Source: Hofstenia miamia (taxonomy: Eukaryota > Xenacoelomorpha > Acoela). Taken from it: a stretch of 64,000 bases of DNA. The position numbers and the translations under genes are program-made. Shown in pieces: positions 10,836-50,220 of this stretch (positions are counted from its first letter, which is position 1; every line of letters begins with the position of its first letter). Where the stretch lies: positions 209,296 to 273,295 of the forward strand of contig SCFE01000100.1 in assembly GCA_004352715.1 (NCBI GenBank), written 5' to 3'. The notes below the pieces were generated by a model. That model was not told the origin of the DNA and ran no database searches. It worked only from the letters and a program-made list of their open reading frames with translations.

Positions 10836-13331
10836 AGTCTTCACGGTCTTCACGTTACATACCAGAATGCCACCGCGCGTGGAAACTATTCAACGTTTTG
10901 CATCCAATTCGATCCTAATGATTCGCTGAGCCAACATAGCCCACAACGATTTGATCCGTCTTTCTCACTTGGTATCGGGGAAAAGGAATTGCGCTTCAAT
11001 TATTTAAAAACTAAAACTAATAAAATGAATTCAAAAACATGACAAAATATGAAATATCACTAAGAAAACGAATATCTCTGGATCCCCTATTATTTATGAA
11101 ATTATGAAATTGCAATTGTAATCCTGGAGGATTTCATAAACCTTGGATACAGAAGAAACCAACATATGGCTAAGGAAGGCACAACTGAAGACAACAAAAA
11201 TAGCACTGATAATAACAGCACAGGGGCATGCAGTTAGGCTAATGGGTGAAGAAGCTCATAGAGAGAAGAACTGAGGTAAGTGATAACTGCAGGCTGCATG
11301 TCAAGGTAAGACATGTGGCACATTGGAGCTTAAGTAAACAACATGGATTAGGAGCAGGAGATAAGTGCTGTGTATAAGCCTCAGGGAGTCACAGAGTATG
11401 AAATTTAAACATACAAAATAGCCAGATGATTAAAACAAGTAGGACAGATATAGTAGTGGTAGATAAAGAGAAAAGCATGGGAACAGTGATAAAAGTACCA
11501 AATGACATGTAGAAAGGTAAGACGACAAGTAAAAAGAGTTTGCAGGTGAAATAGAGAGATTTTTTAAGATAAAGCACTAGGAACAGTAAACAAGCAGCAC
11601 AAATCTAAGGAGTACTTAAACGAGGTGTCCTTACAAAACCGAGAAGGGGCAGGGCGTCAAGTTGCTAGCAGAGAAAAAATTTTAATAAACGTATGAATTA
11701 TAGGGAGCTTTTATTACAAAAATTGTGTATCACTACATAAAGACGTTTCATGAATTGCATTCTGCATTTCTGATTACTTTACTGCATTGTGCATTTTCTA
11801 TGATGCTCCGTATCGATTCCGGTAATCATATGCATGCATAATTTAGATGCCTTAGACATAAGGTGTTAATAAGTTGAATTTTTTACTTAATGCTCAAAAG
11901 AAGAGAAAATTTACTAAATGCCTTAATTGACACTGTCATTTGTTTTATTTTGCTGTCTGGTAGATGATTAAAATTCATTTGCTGTCAAAATTGTAGCACA
12001 TACAATTGTAAATGAAGCAACTTGTTCTAAATTCTTCCCATTAACCGATAATGTAAATTTGAAGGTGACTACTTTAAAATTTCTGGTTTTTATTATTAGA
12101 GAAAATTGCGTATGTTCAGCATTATTTCCGAGTTCATGAGGTGTATTAATATTTGCTAATTTTGCACAATTGCTTTTCAATTATGTCCATTGAATTTTGT
12201 GCTGAATTTAAAAAATTTAGTATTTTGTATAAACAAATTTTATTATTTTATGTCATCTACATAGACACTCAAAATGTAGGGAAGCCAAGATTTTCATCTC
12301 CTTATGTAATTATATCTGAGAAATGTCTTTGCAATTTTAAACTGTTGCCTTGTATAAATAATTTAATATTCATATTCTAAAATTTAAATATTGGAATTTT
12401 ATGATCTTTTTGATAATTCAAGACTTGCAATTGCATTAGCATACATTATTAATTATTGTCGATACTTTTGTTTAGCGCGCGTCAGAGCATTACTAGCATT
12501 ACTTATGCGTGTGATATTAGATACTATACTTTGCATAATGATCATTGATCTATTCAAAAGTAGGGCGAGTATAAGAGGGTCTTGGGGTGGTTTAGCTCCC
12601 CATTTAAAGCAAGTTTTTGATAAAGCCGCACAAGGAAATGAACAACCCAGTAAATAATGAAGGCAATTTATTTTTAGCCCCTCCAAACCTTCAGAGCTGT
12701 ACTCGCCCCTGAGCGATGCCAGTGAAATATGGCAATAATATCTCTCAATGACTAAAACCTGCAATCAGAATATTTCAAAGGGGGTGGTTAACAATGAAAT
12801 GTTTGCAATTTTTACATGTAATACTAGATTTATTTTTTGTTGAACTGCTGTTCATATGTTTACATATTCTTAGTTGCTTAGCCACTGCAATGGATTTAAT
12901 AAAAATCGAAAAAGCCTTTTCTATTTATTTATCAATACAATTGTAAGAATACATCTTAGCAAAGAGTAGACTCAAACTTATAATATTATACTTATTTGTG
13001 ACTCATTGTTGTAACAGAAGAAATCTTACGAAGTACATTATGTTAACCTTTTAAAAGCTAAAAAAGATTTTTAAAAGAAATAATCAAATATAAATTCAGG
13101 AAATGAAACAAACTTTTAGTATAAAGTAAATATGCAACGAATACTAAAAGAGTTGTGGCCTCCTTCTTTTTTCAAAAATTGAAAGTTTTAGTTCATTAAA
13201 CTCTGCAATTTTGCCAGTGAGAAATGATAATCTCTTATTAATAATAACTTCAAGCTGTCGAACACTGCAGTCCCCAGGAATAAATTTCATACTATTTTTG
13301 GACAAATATACTTTCTATTTTGATGATAATG

Positions 13332-13365
<34 letters not shown>

Positions 13366-13631
13366 NNNNNNNNNNNNNNNNNNNNNNNNNNNNNNNNNNN
13401 NNNNNNNNNNNNNNNNNNNNNNNNNNNNNNNNNNNNNNNNNNNNNNNNNNNNNNNNNNNNNNNNNNNNNNNNNNNNNNNNNNNNNNNNNNNNNNNNNNNN
13501 NNNNNNNNNNNNNNNNNNNNNNNNNNNNNNNNNNNNNNNNNNNNNNNNNNNNNNNNNNNNNNNNNNNNNNNNNNNNNNNNNNNNNNNNNNNNNNNNNNNN
13601 NNNNNNNNNNNNNNNNNNNNNNNNNNNNNNN
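13366..13631. other. Sequence gap (266 N) inside a (TA)n tract
   Basis: N run flanked on both sides by (TA)n, so the missing sequence is probably a long TA microsatellite. The apparent open frames running through it have no meaning. Confidence 0.97.
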
Positions 13632-13767
13632 ATATATATATATATTTACTTGGAGCTAATGTACATGCATTAAATATATTCAATCATTTTGCATTAAAGC
13701 ATCAATTATGGTCGTTATTTGAATTTATCAGACCCTGCTGGAATGAAGTCTTAACAATAATCAAATT

Positions 13768-13787
13768 CTAACCCTAACCCTTAACCC
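13768..13787. repeat. Short telomere-like motif (CCCTAA units)
   Basis: About three tandem units of the animal telomere repeat on the minus sense, with one imperfection. It is too short to be a telomere. It may be a trace of break repair or chance. Confidence 0.5.
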
Positions 13788-15105
13788 AAAACTTAAAAAA
13801 TTCAAAAACTAATCAATTTGATGAAATGATGAATTGCAATTTCAATGCTTGTGTGAAGGGTTAGTGTTAGAGTTTAACAGTTTTTTTATGATGTGAATTT
13901 AAATGGGTCCCTAAGCTAAAATAACGCTGTAATAAGAACAAATGTGTCAATTTCCAAAAATCACGTTTTTCAGATTTTTTTCCGGGAAAAACACTTCTCA
14001 TTTTTTCATAAACCAAACCTTCTTTTCTAAGTGGCTGAAAATGATATTAAATTTTTAAGTCAAATTGTTTTACACATTGTTTCTAAAATTTTCATGATGT
14101 TAAAAGAAGATATTTATTCTTTTCAATCCACTTACCTTTCATGAAAAAAATTTTGTAAACAATGCGCAGACACTAAACGCTTTTACTATACCAAATCGTA
14201 TACTATGCAACTGAGAAATGATTAATAAGTACATTATATATGCTATCATTAGCTATTTCATGGATATATGTATATGCATGTATTAAAAAAAATTTAGTCT
14301 ATTTAAGGTAAGTAAGCATAATCTGTGTTACAAATTTTTTACTTTTTAGTTCCAACACTAGTTGTATTAACTCAATATTTCGCAAGACCTGTGGTCAATT
14401 AATCAAAAACTCTTATTCCCATATCATTTGAATTTTATTGGTTGCTTTGAAGGCAAAATATACAACTGTTTCAATTTTATTAAAAGAAAGCAAATGCTAC
14501 AAGAGGAATTTTACTAAACAGGTTTAAGTACAAGAAGAAAAACTGTATTCAATACGATTGACAAGAAACCATTTGCATCATGCATTGAATAGAACGTTGT
14601 CCACAAATTTCCATCTAAATGATCACTGCAAAATATTTGGAGAATGTTTCACTGAGAAAACTAAATGATGAATGCTATTCACTACTATTTTATCCACTTG
14701 CTGCATTTTTTAAAACTACATTGTCATTAGCTGGAAAGTTTTGTCAATATTCATTGCCATACAAAATAGCGTACTCAGTTACCAATCAAGAGAAGAAATG
14801 GAGAAGCTAACTTTAATCATAGTAAAGTAATCATCTCTTAGTTAAAAATTTTTGATAATTTATGCTCAAAGCTTTGAAAGAGAAACGTTATGAGGAAAAT
14901 ACTATTATTTTTGGTAGATAAGCAAAGTTAATATTTAGTTTATTTTAGTAATTTACCATTGTCTAATAGATATGGTTTTCCAAAAATAACCATATTTTAC
15001 AAATTAGGAAAATCTGCTCTACATGCTAGTCACTTATTCAAATAATAACTCGAAACCATTAAACTTGCATTAAATTCTAGTCTAATAAATTGTTAATTAC
15101 GATAT

Positions 15106-40122
<25,017 letters not shown>

Positions 40123-41390
40123 TTAAATATATATGTTATATTGTTGGCTTTAGTTTATGCGCGGAAAGGTAACTTAAATTTGAAAATTTGTCATTCTAAG
40201 CATAGTTGGACCTTGGATGGTACTAAGGACTGTAATCTCTCTCAGGTAAGCTCTCTGCAGTAAATGTGTATAGTCCATCTTACTTTCAAATATAAACTAC
40301 ACAGTTTTGCCCTTTATTGATAATAAACATCTAAACAAATATGTATAATGAATTTGGATCTATGTGGGTATTCTTGGTTACACCTAACATTTATAGAAGT
40401 CTTACTTAAGGTGCCTCATTACTGAATACCAAACACAATGAAAGTCTAAATCATCGTTACATTCCATATTAGGGTGCATTTCAGTATCAACATTTCTAAT
40501 GTAACTTATTAATCGTGTTCAAACTCCTTCATTAAATGTCAGTAAGTGTGAACCATCCATTCAACGAAAAAGTCATATCAGTTTTGTGAAGCTTAGCAAG
40601 AAAGCTAGAATACCATTTTTATGCTTAAAATCAAAATAAATAAAGTTCTCAACAATGATTAATTGAAAATTGTTATCAAATTAGATTTTAAGCCAAGCAT
40701 TAGTATATAAATAATAATGAAATTAATTGCGTTCCTGCATTATAGATATTTATATAGGAATAGCAAGCAGCCATTTCACAATGCTGATTTTGTTGAAGTA
40801 GAATTTAACAATGCGTTACCATAAAAGAAACCGACAATTGAATGGTGTTAACATTCTCATAAATGTATTAGATTTCTAAATTAAACAACATTGAGGATCG
40901 TACTTTCTTTCTTTATGATACTCATGTCATATGCATAATACAATCCATATGTGATTTTCTTTAAATATTATTGATACAGTTGCCTTTACTCTTTTGTCTG
41001 ATATAAATTGCATGTATTTCATCATAAATTTTTACTACATGTGCAACTAGAATAATAGAATACCGGACCAAAACAATAACATATTGTGAGAAAATATGAC
41101 AATATTTAAATATATGGTATGCAAAAACTTCATTTTTGAACTTTCTATTGTACAGAACACTGAAAATCACTCCTTTAAAATTTAAAATTTCTGCAACATA
41201 TTCATATATGTTTCAAGGTTTAATCGATTCTAGCAAAGATTAACAGTAATAAAGTAAGAGACCACCTCAATGCACTGAATGTGTAAAAGCATATAAATGC
41301 ATGAATGAAATTGCACAACATACTACTTGCATGCATGATTTTGTTTTATGGTAATTTTTATAATTATTTAATGACATATTTTGGGCTTAA

Positions 41391-41423
<33 letters not shown>

Positions 41424-41824
41424 NNNNNNNNNNNNNNNNNNNNNNNNNNNNNNNNNNNNNNNNNNNNNNNNNNNNNNNNNNNNNNNNNNNNNNNNNNNNN
41501 NNNNNNNNNNNNNNNNNNNNNNNNNNNNNNNNNNNNNNNNNNNNNNNNNNNNNNNNNNNNNNNNNNNNNNNNNNNNNNNNNNNNNNNNNNNNNNNNNNNN
41601 NNNNNNNNNNNNNNNNNNNNNNNNNNNNNNNNNNNNNNNNNNNNNNNNNNNNNNNNNNNNNNNNNNNNNNNNNNNNNNNNNNNNNNNNNNNNNNNNNNNN
41701 NNNNNNNNNNNNNNNNNNNNNNNNNNNNNNNNNNNNNNNNNNNNNNNNNNNNNNNNNNNNNNNNNNNNNNNNNNNNNNNNNNNNNNNNNNNNNNNNNNNN
41801 NNNNNNNNNNNNNNNNNNNNNNNN
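41424..41824. other. Sequence gap (401 N) inside a (TA)n tract
   Basis: Flanked by (TA)n on both sides, so probably an unresolved TA microsatellite. Frames read through it are artefacts. Confidence 0.97.
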
Positions 41825-44800
41825 ATATATATATATAGGTACTACATATTCTTATTGTCACAAATACATTAAGATTGAAGGTAATTGAAAATCTAAAATT
41901 TCTATGATACCATTCCTTTATGAGGTAGGTGTTTGAAAGGCCCTTTGCACGTTGAATCGATTATTTTTCTGTTTGAAAAACATATTAAGTAAAGTTGCGG
42001 TCAACTACATGTATACAAATTTCAGCTATCTAGAGATTAATTATTTTCATTTATTGGATAACTTCAACATATATACAAAATGAACACTGGTAAATTTCTC
42101 AAAAATACTTTTAGCTGCATACATGTGTTACAGGTATACAATAAGGTAAGCAGAAAACCCATGTAACTACTGAAATGTTCAAAATGGTTTTATTAAGATT
42201 TCGATTAAATTAAGTACTTCAAAAAACATGCTAGCAAATTGCACTATGTAATGATATAAATATAAATTTTGGGTTTTATGTTAGATCTTCTAAATATATA
42301 AAGGAGAATGAACGTAAATATTTTGAATTAAGATACATCACCAATGCATTAGCTTCCCATTTCAAATTAAATTACGTTTTCTGAATACTCTTCCATTAAG
42401 AAAGTATTATTGCAAAAATACTTAACAAATTGGTCAGCTAGAACTTGCTAATAAAGCGCGTTCCACAGAGAAATGCATGATAATCATAGTATATTAAAAA
42501 AAATACGTAATAGGCGAGCTGATTCAAATGCGTTAAGTTTTTGAGAAATTGAAATAAACTTATGTAAGTTATCTTTCTCCAAACTCGAAATATATCTGCA
42601 CCTGATTTAGGAGGGCAACAACCTTCAGTATATTATTTAAATTTTAGGTTCATACCATCTTTTTATTGAGAAATAAACTGTGAAATTTGAACCTATGTCA
42701 TGTATTCGTAACTACCTTTCCAATGGGTCAGATCGGGCATAACGCTGATTGAGCACAACTCTTATTCAAAGTATTAATGTCATTTTTTGGTTCAGACTTT
42801 TGATTATAAATTTTAATAATGCTAACAAAATAATTTTCTACTTAATGAATTAAAATACTGTACATTCAAAGGTAGAATATACTCGAATTTTAAAAATTGC
42901 TAAAACATAGTCTGCTTTTTAAGTTTTCCCATTTTTTAAATGTTTATAATGAAGTAGTGTACGAAGCAGAGCCATTAGCTAAAATATATTACTTTTAAAC
43001 TTCAAAAATATTTAAAATAATTTTTATTCACCAAATAATGTGCTGGTAGTTCAAACTCTAGGGCATGCTTCATTTGAAAAAATAACGATAATATAATATT
43101 GGTGCAAATGCAATGATATAGTTTCAGGGTGTTTCTAAAGCTAAGGAGTTGGTAATTTTCACTATGAAACATTTTATTTGCCCCTTATTGCTTGACTTGT
43201 TAATCGAAAGCATGGATTGTGCAAAAATCCAGAATTATTTTGCCTGCAATTCAATTATTGGATTTCCAGCTTAATCAGTTATTGCGCAAGTGTTTAACAA
43301 ATTTTCCAATTTTCCGTCACCATGATTTCTCTAAAAATGAACCCATATTACAAGAGATATCAAACTTCAGAACTCTTTTCATATTCTCAATCCTTTATAA
43401 TCCCCATTGAAAAAAAAATCCACCAGAAGAACTAAGCACAATTAGCACAAATCGGAACAGCTTCATAAAAGTCTGTGCTTTAATAGGTGCTTATTCAATA
43501 TTTAATCTGTTATTTTTACTTATACTGAAAGTTTTGTGTTTCAATAACTTTATAATAATTAACAAAGATCATTTGTGTTATTGTCGTTATACATTACCAT
43601 TGTTAATGTATAATATAAAAATGAATGAGCCCAATGTTTATTCTGTGGTAGTCATTGAATGAGCCTCAAGAAACCTAACGTTAGACTATATATATATGAA
43701 ACCATTGCAGTTCAAAATTATTTTGATATGGTTTCTTTTAATTGAATATTGGAACAATCTACTATATTCAAGATTGGGCTCCAGTTTCCTTTCTCAAATT
43801 CTTTCTGAAATTGACTCTGTAAAACAACTTCTACTAAATTTCATGGTCTTTGCGTAACCTGAGCTGCATGCTAGCCTAACTTGAATACATTGGCATTTGG
43901 TATGGGGACATTAGAATTAAGAAGCGTTTTTATTCATGAAAAAATGTTGATAGCACATAGGCCAAATGAAAGAATTCCCAAATATTGTACTCAAAATTGC
44001 ATGGGCCTATTGCGAAACCTATCGGACACACTTGAAGGAAGGTAGTCTGTAGAATTTCAGAAAATAAAACATTTAGTGGATTATCAAATCTCTAAAAAAT
44101 CTGTGATAATTTTAATCTGTCCTATACATGTATAAAACTTAACCGCAATTTTCATAAAAAACAGCCAAATCATAGAATATAATGTTATTAAGACAACTAT
44201 ATTTTTGATAAAATACTTTCATTAACTTTGTAAATCCTATTATATTTAGTTTTGTAAAAAAAAATAGGTTATAGGCTTTCCTGATGATGCTAAGAATTAG
44301 CGAAATATATTGATTTTGATATGCTTTTGCTCAAGTTATTCCTAACTTATTGAATCAAGAAAACGTAATGAAAGTGTTTTGAATGTAACTTAAATTGTAA
44401 CTGACTCTTAGAACAGCTTGATTTTATTGATTTTTAAAATAATTTCAGTTAACGTTTATATTTTGTTGCAAAATAATGCAAATATTTGCTAAGCTGTTTA
44501 ACCTTGAAATGAAAGTGCTTAATTTAAAAATGTTGCGTTGGCTATTAAATTAATTAACTTTTGAAGTGGTTTAGAGCAAACTGTAAATGCATATTTTTAA
44601 TCAAGTGAATACAACACATTCTTCACAACCTAAAAGTGTAGCAAGTGAAGTCATTGACTACAAATTTGACTTTATCCCGAATTAGACTACTAGTCTCATT
44701 CCAAATTCTATTATCAATTAATTTTGGTATACTTTTAATCTTTCAGAAAATCTTATAGAAAGAAGCAATTTATTAAGTTATTTTTGAAGAAAAGAGCGCG

Positions 44801-47800
44801 TTCACAACGCATTGATAACAGCTGTAAAATATACAAGGAAGAAGCTTTAATACGCTGTATTAAAATGTATCTTGTATCAATTAAATTTTAAATTATAATT
44901 GCAAATGATTTTCAGATTTTTAATCGGTTTCTATTTCAAAATAAATTAAGGGATTAGATTTGAGGAAGGAATAGAAAATAATATAATGCATTGCTGGTAA
45001 GATGCTGTGTATAATTGAATAGACTGGAAATGCCATCAACAGATTTATATAAATAATTTGATATTGTTTTGAACTAAGGTCTCAATTGTTGCTAATCTTA
45101 GACGAACTAATGTAAATAGTGCCTAAAAGAAGTAATGTCTTGGGGCCACATTATTTTTAATGTAGTAGCATCAAATTGAGTGAGGCTATTTTGAATTAAA
45201 AGTTATGATTCTTTTGAACCTTATTTGGTTCCCTATACCGTTGTTAAACCTAGAGCAATATTCTGCATTTTCTAAATTTCTTTATGTTAAATATCACCTC
45301 TTTCTGCATCATCTTAAAGAAATAACCTCGAATATTTCGTACATATATCCATGCATATTATGTTTAAGACAATGATGCAAGACTTCAAATTTTAAAAGCA
45401 TAATGTTTATGAGCCAACATATTTTTGAAAATGAAAAGGAATGCATTTTCAACCAAAAAATTTAATTTTGGAATGCACAATATAGAATAAAGGAAAACTT
45501 TAGAAACTTAGCAATTACAATTATATGTTTTTACAAATATAGCGCTATCAATATTATGCAATTAATTTTCTAAAATCAATTAAAGCCTGGTTTTGACTTT
45601 AACCTAGTATGAAATTCAACGCAATATGCACATTAAATACCTGAATTATCTGATACTTAATATCATGAATCTGTCTGTATAGAAATGATTTAGGAAATTT
45701 CAACAAATTTTGTCCCGAAAATAATATACGCCATAATTATTGTGCAATTTTAAGCACATAACATAGATTTTATTTATCTTGCAGTTTATACTAATAAAGT
45801 GCAACTTTTCTTTGGCCCAATAAAATTTCAGTTCATTTCATTCTAAATGAGGCTTATTTGATTATCATGTTCTACTTTATAAGTCTAATGTGATAAAGCA
45901 GAAGGGTCACTTCAAAGGAGAAGAATAAGTTACTTTACGTTAAATGTGATTTCCTAGTTATAACTCAATATAATTTTTTTGAAATAATTACAAATGTTCT
46001 ACTTAATTTTTCATTAGAAAAATCACATAACCAAATTTCAATATTTCAAAAATTTTAAGCCACAAGCCTTTAATTTATAAGATTCGAATACTTTATAACT
46101 ATATTTTGGACTGATCAGATATCTAAGCCTTGATTCATTTACATTCACTCTAAGAAAGCCCAAAAAATTATCCTGACTAATGTAAATAAGTACAAACCAC
46201 GGAGTTTTGCTTAAAGTATTATTTGAAATTGAGGTAATCTATCACATATATACGTTAATTATATTTAGCAAAATCTTACCCTTAACCATAAATATTATTT
46301 TTAACCTTTTTAAGCACTGAAGCATTTGAATTATATTTTGATAAAGTTATTTTTTATGTACTATTAGTTAATTTGAGCAATAACATCGGAGAAGCACCGA
46401 ATGGTCAGCCATGAAGTCAGATATCGAACATGATACTGAAAATAATTTTAGTCATTTCAAAATATATTTTCCAAAATAAACAATGAAAATTCATAGAACA
46501 ATAAATAAAGGACTTATAATTTAGGTGAAAACGGTTGGCTTGTCATTTTCTTTTCGTTGTATTCGTCTTATTCACTCATCTAATTCTAGCAAATTTCAAT
46601 GCCAAGAACTAATGCCTATTATTGATTGTAATTATAGTATTATTTTGCAATCCCATTTTTTACTTAAGAGCAAATGAATTAGAGGTATACGCTCTATTAT
46701 TTAAAAGAGATGCCCAATATAGTTTCAATTAGTAATTGCCAATCAACAATATGTCCAAATTTATGGAATTATTCTACACGAAATAAATTAGACTACAATT
46801 CACTACACACGTACTATTCAGAAATTTCAAATAAATTTCTTTCTTTGAGTGAATCCAGTTAATGTTATATACAGTACATAATGTGAAATATCAAAGGAGG
46901 CAGAGGGATGCATTGCAGATTTCACCTCCAAATATAAATCAGATATAATCTGCTTGCTGCTGCTGCTGAGTGTTACTACAACGCATATTCTGAGTTTCAA
47001 TCGCAACTGAATTGGTAAAGAACCATGGTAATGGGAACACTGCTAATGGCAATATTCATATAGAGAAGAAGCACAGTTCTTATCAATTTTGCTGCTGTCT
47101 TTAAAGCAATCTCCTCCGTTTTTACACAATACATGCAGTTCTTACATTGACATGCTCCACTGCCACTTTGAGAAAGTATTTTCTGCTCTGAATATTATTT
47201 AGAAACAATGTTGCATGTGCGTTTGGTTCGCTTGATTGTAAATAGATTCGAGCAAGATATAGAAAAGAAAATCGATGTTAAAACATAACTAAGATAATAA
47301 AATGAACTTAAAAATAACATACTTCAATTCTTTTAATTACTGTATTCAATTTTTCGAATATGTTGTCAGAATTTCATTACTTGTCGTGGGGTGGGGTCAC
47401 ACTCATCCTAAGCATTTTCTTCTTAAAAATATATTATTATTTGCAAGAAGTTTAAGTTACATACAAAATGGTTATTGATATTCAGGGATAGTGGGGACAT
47501 GCCTTAGATTTTAAAAGCATAGAAACTTTAATATTTTTAATTGATCTGAAGTTTTTATTTGGAGATGCAGTATTTCATTTCCCAAAATATATTGTACAGA
47601 TATAAAGTTGCTACGATTTTGAAAGTGTTTGTTCTGAATGTGCTCAATTCCTCATGCAACGATTCGAGGAGGTCGGAAATGTTGGAAATTACCTGCCGTG
47701 ATTAAAGTAGGCCTTAATGCGACATAAAATTAAAATAGGGGAAAATTTTTGAAAAATTTGAAATTGAATTTGAAGTAATGTCGAAACTCCCATCAAAACC

Positions 47801-49078
47801 TCCCCCCCCCTCTACATGCTTGTCGACCTCTTTAGGTGATAATGCTGGCTACGGATCAAATGCATTGAGAAGAATAACCCGCATCCAAATTTAGTGATAT
47901 TAATTAATGGTTTATCAATCATAATTTTGCGGCATCACGTACTAAATTAGTCATTCAGGCATAATCATGTGATGAACGTTATTAAAAGCCTCAAATATCC
48001 AAATATACCACAAATGGACTTGGTTTCAAAAAAAAATCTAGAATTAAAGTTTCAATAAACTTATAAGGCCAAGAGAAAATTCAATGAAAAAGAAAATAAC
48101 AAAATATAATGTTTGAAGGTACAATATGTATAAAAAATTCTAATATTTTTTGTTGAAGTTACAATAAATATATTTAGTAGGGCTAGTACCTCAAGCGATT
48201 ATTGATATAATTTTAACAACCTAAAGAATTCTTCTGAAGATATGACTTATTTTAAAATCTGTTTGGAAAAATCTAAAGTATAAATTGTGTAAAATTTTTG
48301 AAGTGAAGCCGCAGGACTCCATCCTAGGAATAAAATATATAAATCATTGTCAATTTTTTCAAGAGAAATTATCCTAAGGTAGACATGTACCAAGTTTCTA
48401 ACCATTGGATTAATTATCAATACCTATAATTGTCTAAATATCAATTGACTTAGTAGTGTTCTGATCATGTTAGGATTAAATTTAGAACTAGATAAAAGAA
48501 GAATGGTAATATTACAGTAAATAAACCTAATGTTGTGAAAATAAATATTATCAAAACAAAGATCTTTATCATCTCACTACCACACATCACAAACACTTTA
48601 AGCAAAATGATTCTGAGGATTTGCCTTACTTTAGTGGAAGAATGTCTGAAATATATTTACACAAAAAGTATTGTGGGCATTATTGATATAAATTGAGTTT
48701 GTAAACAAATAAACTGTTTGGTAAGTGAACAGTAGGATAGATGCAGACAATAATTTTATAAGACAAGTTTTTGTGTAAAGAAGCACTTATAAAATGCCAG
48801 GTTTTATACTAATATGGTCATAAAATGTAAATTAGTGGGAAGTGTGAGAATCAAGTTCCATTATTTTTTCAGCAACCCTAATGGACAAAGTATTTTATCA
48901 GGAATTAAAATTCATAGACTAAAATGAATTAGACTATTTCACAAAATGAGTTTGTCGTATTTCAGACTCTTATGCATATAGGGAGATGTAGGCATGCATT
49001 TTGTTCTGCAACATTTTTAGAGTAGCTCGAAATGACTTCAGGGGTAGCTTGGGTTAAGCAAATGATATAAATATAAAG

Positions 49079-49079
<1 letters not shown>

Positions 49080-49118
<39 letters not shown>
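49080..49118. repeat. (TA)n microsatellite
   Basis: About 39 bases of uninterrupted TA repeats. Confidence 0.95.
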
Positions 49119-49123
<5 letters not shown>

Positions 49124-50061
49124 AAATAACTACAAACATATAAAAATATAATATAAGAATATATATGAACTTTCAGTGTTAGATAATTTCGTCACTCAGT
49201 ACTAGATTCGCAGACATTGTGACTTCGTGACTTAGTTAGTATATGCTCCAAATTAAACAGGTATTATAACCCTATCTATTATAATATTTATAGCATAAAT
49301 GTGTTATTGGCAGGGAGTCCAAGAGTATGACTTAAGCTATCAAAATACTTTCTTTAATTTAATGACATATATGTTCTAGAAATATAAAATGATACTAGAA
49401 AATAATATTTTAGCCCTATCAAAATTACGAAAATGTTGCACATATTTTAGCACTTTGTACGATTTATATGAAAGATATTATATGCAACATACATTTGAAT
49501 GCATGATTTTATATGCAAGTAAGCGTTTAGATATGGGAACACTGCCACGTTAGCAGGGCTGGAAAAATGTGGTACTAGCAGTTATAGTGGTAATAATTTT
49601 ATGCGGTAACATTATTTTGAATACTTTGAGAAAAAATGCATAATATTAGAGAACATTGGAGATCTATGTAGTTTAGTCTCACAATCATAGCCCTATTTTG
49701 TAATTTCCTGTGAGATTTTTGGTCATTGGGTCTTTTTTTACGATTTACGATTTGTTGATTTTTGAAAATCGTGTGCTTGTTGCAACTTAGAAACTGAGAA
49801 GTTACTAGAAGTTTTCATACAACTTCAAATACTGCAAACTTTCTGGGTAATTGAACAGTTTTGTAGGTCTAGATATTTGCACATTTCCGTTTTGTTATAG
49901 CACAAAACTGGGAAATATACACTTAGTCAACCAGCTATCGTCTCTCGTATGTATCAATACCTCAAACGTAATAGCTGTGAACTTTTTTATACATACAATA
50001 TTTTTACATTATCAATAAAGATCAAAACCGAGAAATAGCCAGCTTGAAAGCTTATAATGAT

Positions 50062-50220
50062 ATGGTGATCAAATACTTATGTGTGATATGTCATTTAAGC
50101 TGTCCAAATTCTTGTATTCAATGTTTGTCATGCAAGAAATGGGTTCATTTTCAATGTGCTGGTATTAATAATCCTAACAATGTCATACAATTCTGGTGCC
50201 CCAAATGTCGTCCACCTACA
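50062..50220 (+). other. PHD-like zinc finger at the N-terminus of the retroelement ORF
   Basis: From Met at 50062 the frame reads C-V-I-C, then C-L-S-C-KKWV-H-FQ-C and finally WCPKC, a C4HC3 arrangement (spacing C-x2-C-x10-C-x2-C-x4-H-x2-C-x13-C-x2-C). All eight ligands are intact. PHD fingers usually read histone tails, and here the finger might guide insertion or chromatin binding. That role is inference. Confidence 0.75.

Larger units (their letters stand above)
8316..15105. other. Spacer between the convergent GATA and KCTD genes
   Basis: AT-rich intergenic DNA with several simple repeats and a sequence gap. Short open frames here (for example 11968-12180 and 12391-12657) have no family resemblance. 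A purine-rich tract at 11100-11690 and short GC-rich, transposon-end-like patches near 10667-10710 and 12560-12712 stand out. A possible poly(A) signal for the KCTD gene (AATAAA on the minus strand) lies at 14939-14944. Confidence 0.6.

Noticed and set aside
12391-12764. Open frames on both strands near a GC-rich patch
   Set aside because: The patch has short inverted GGGCGAGTA/TACTCGCCC ends like a MITE, and the peptides resemble no protein family.
13211-13771. Long open frames through the N runs (also at 41305-41872 and 60737-61901)
   Set aside because: They consist of N-derived unknown residues flanked by Ile-Tyr repeats from (TA)n, so they are artefacts.
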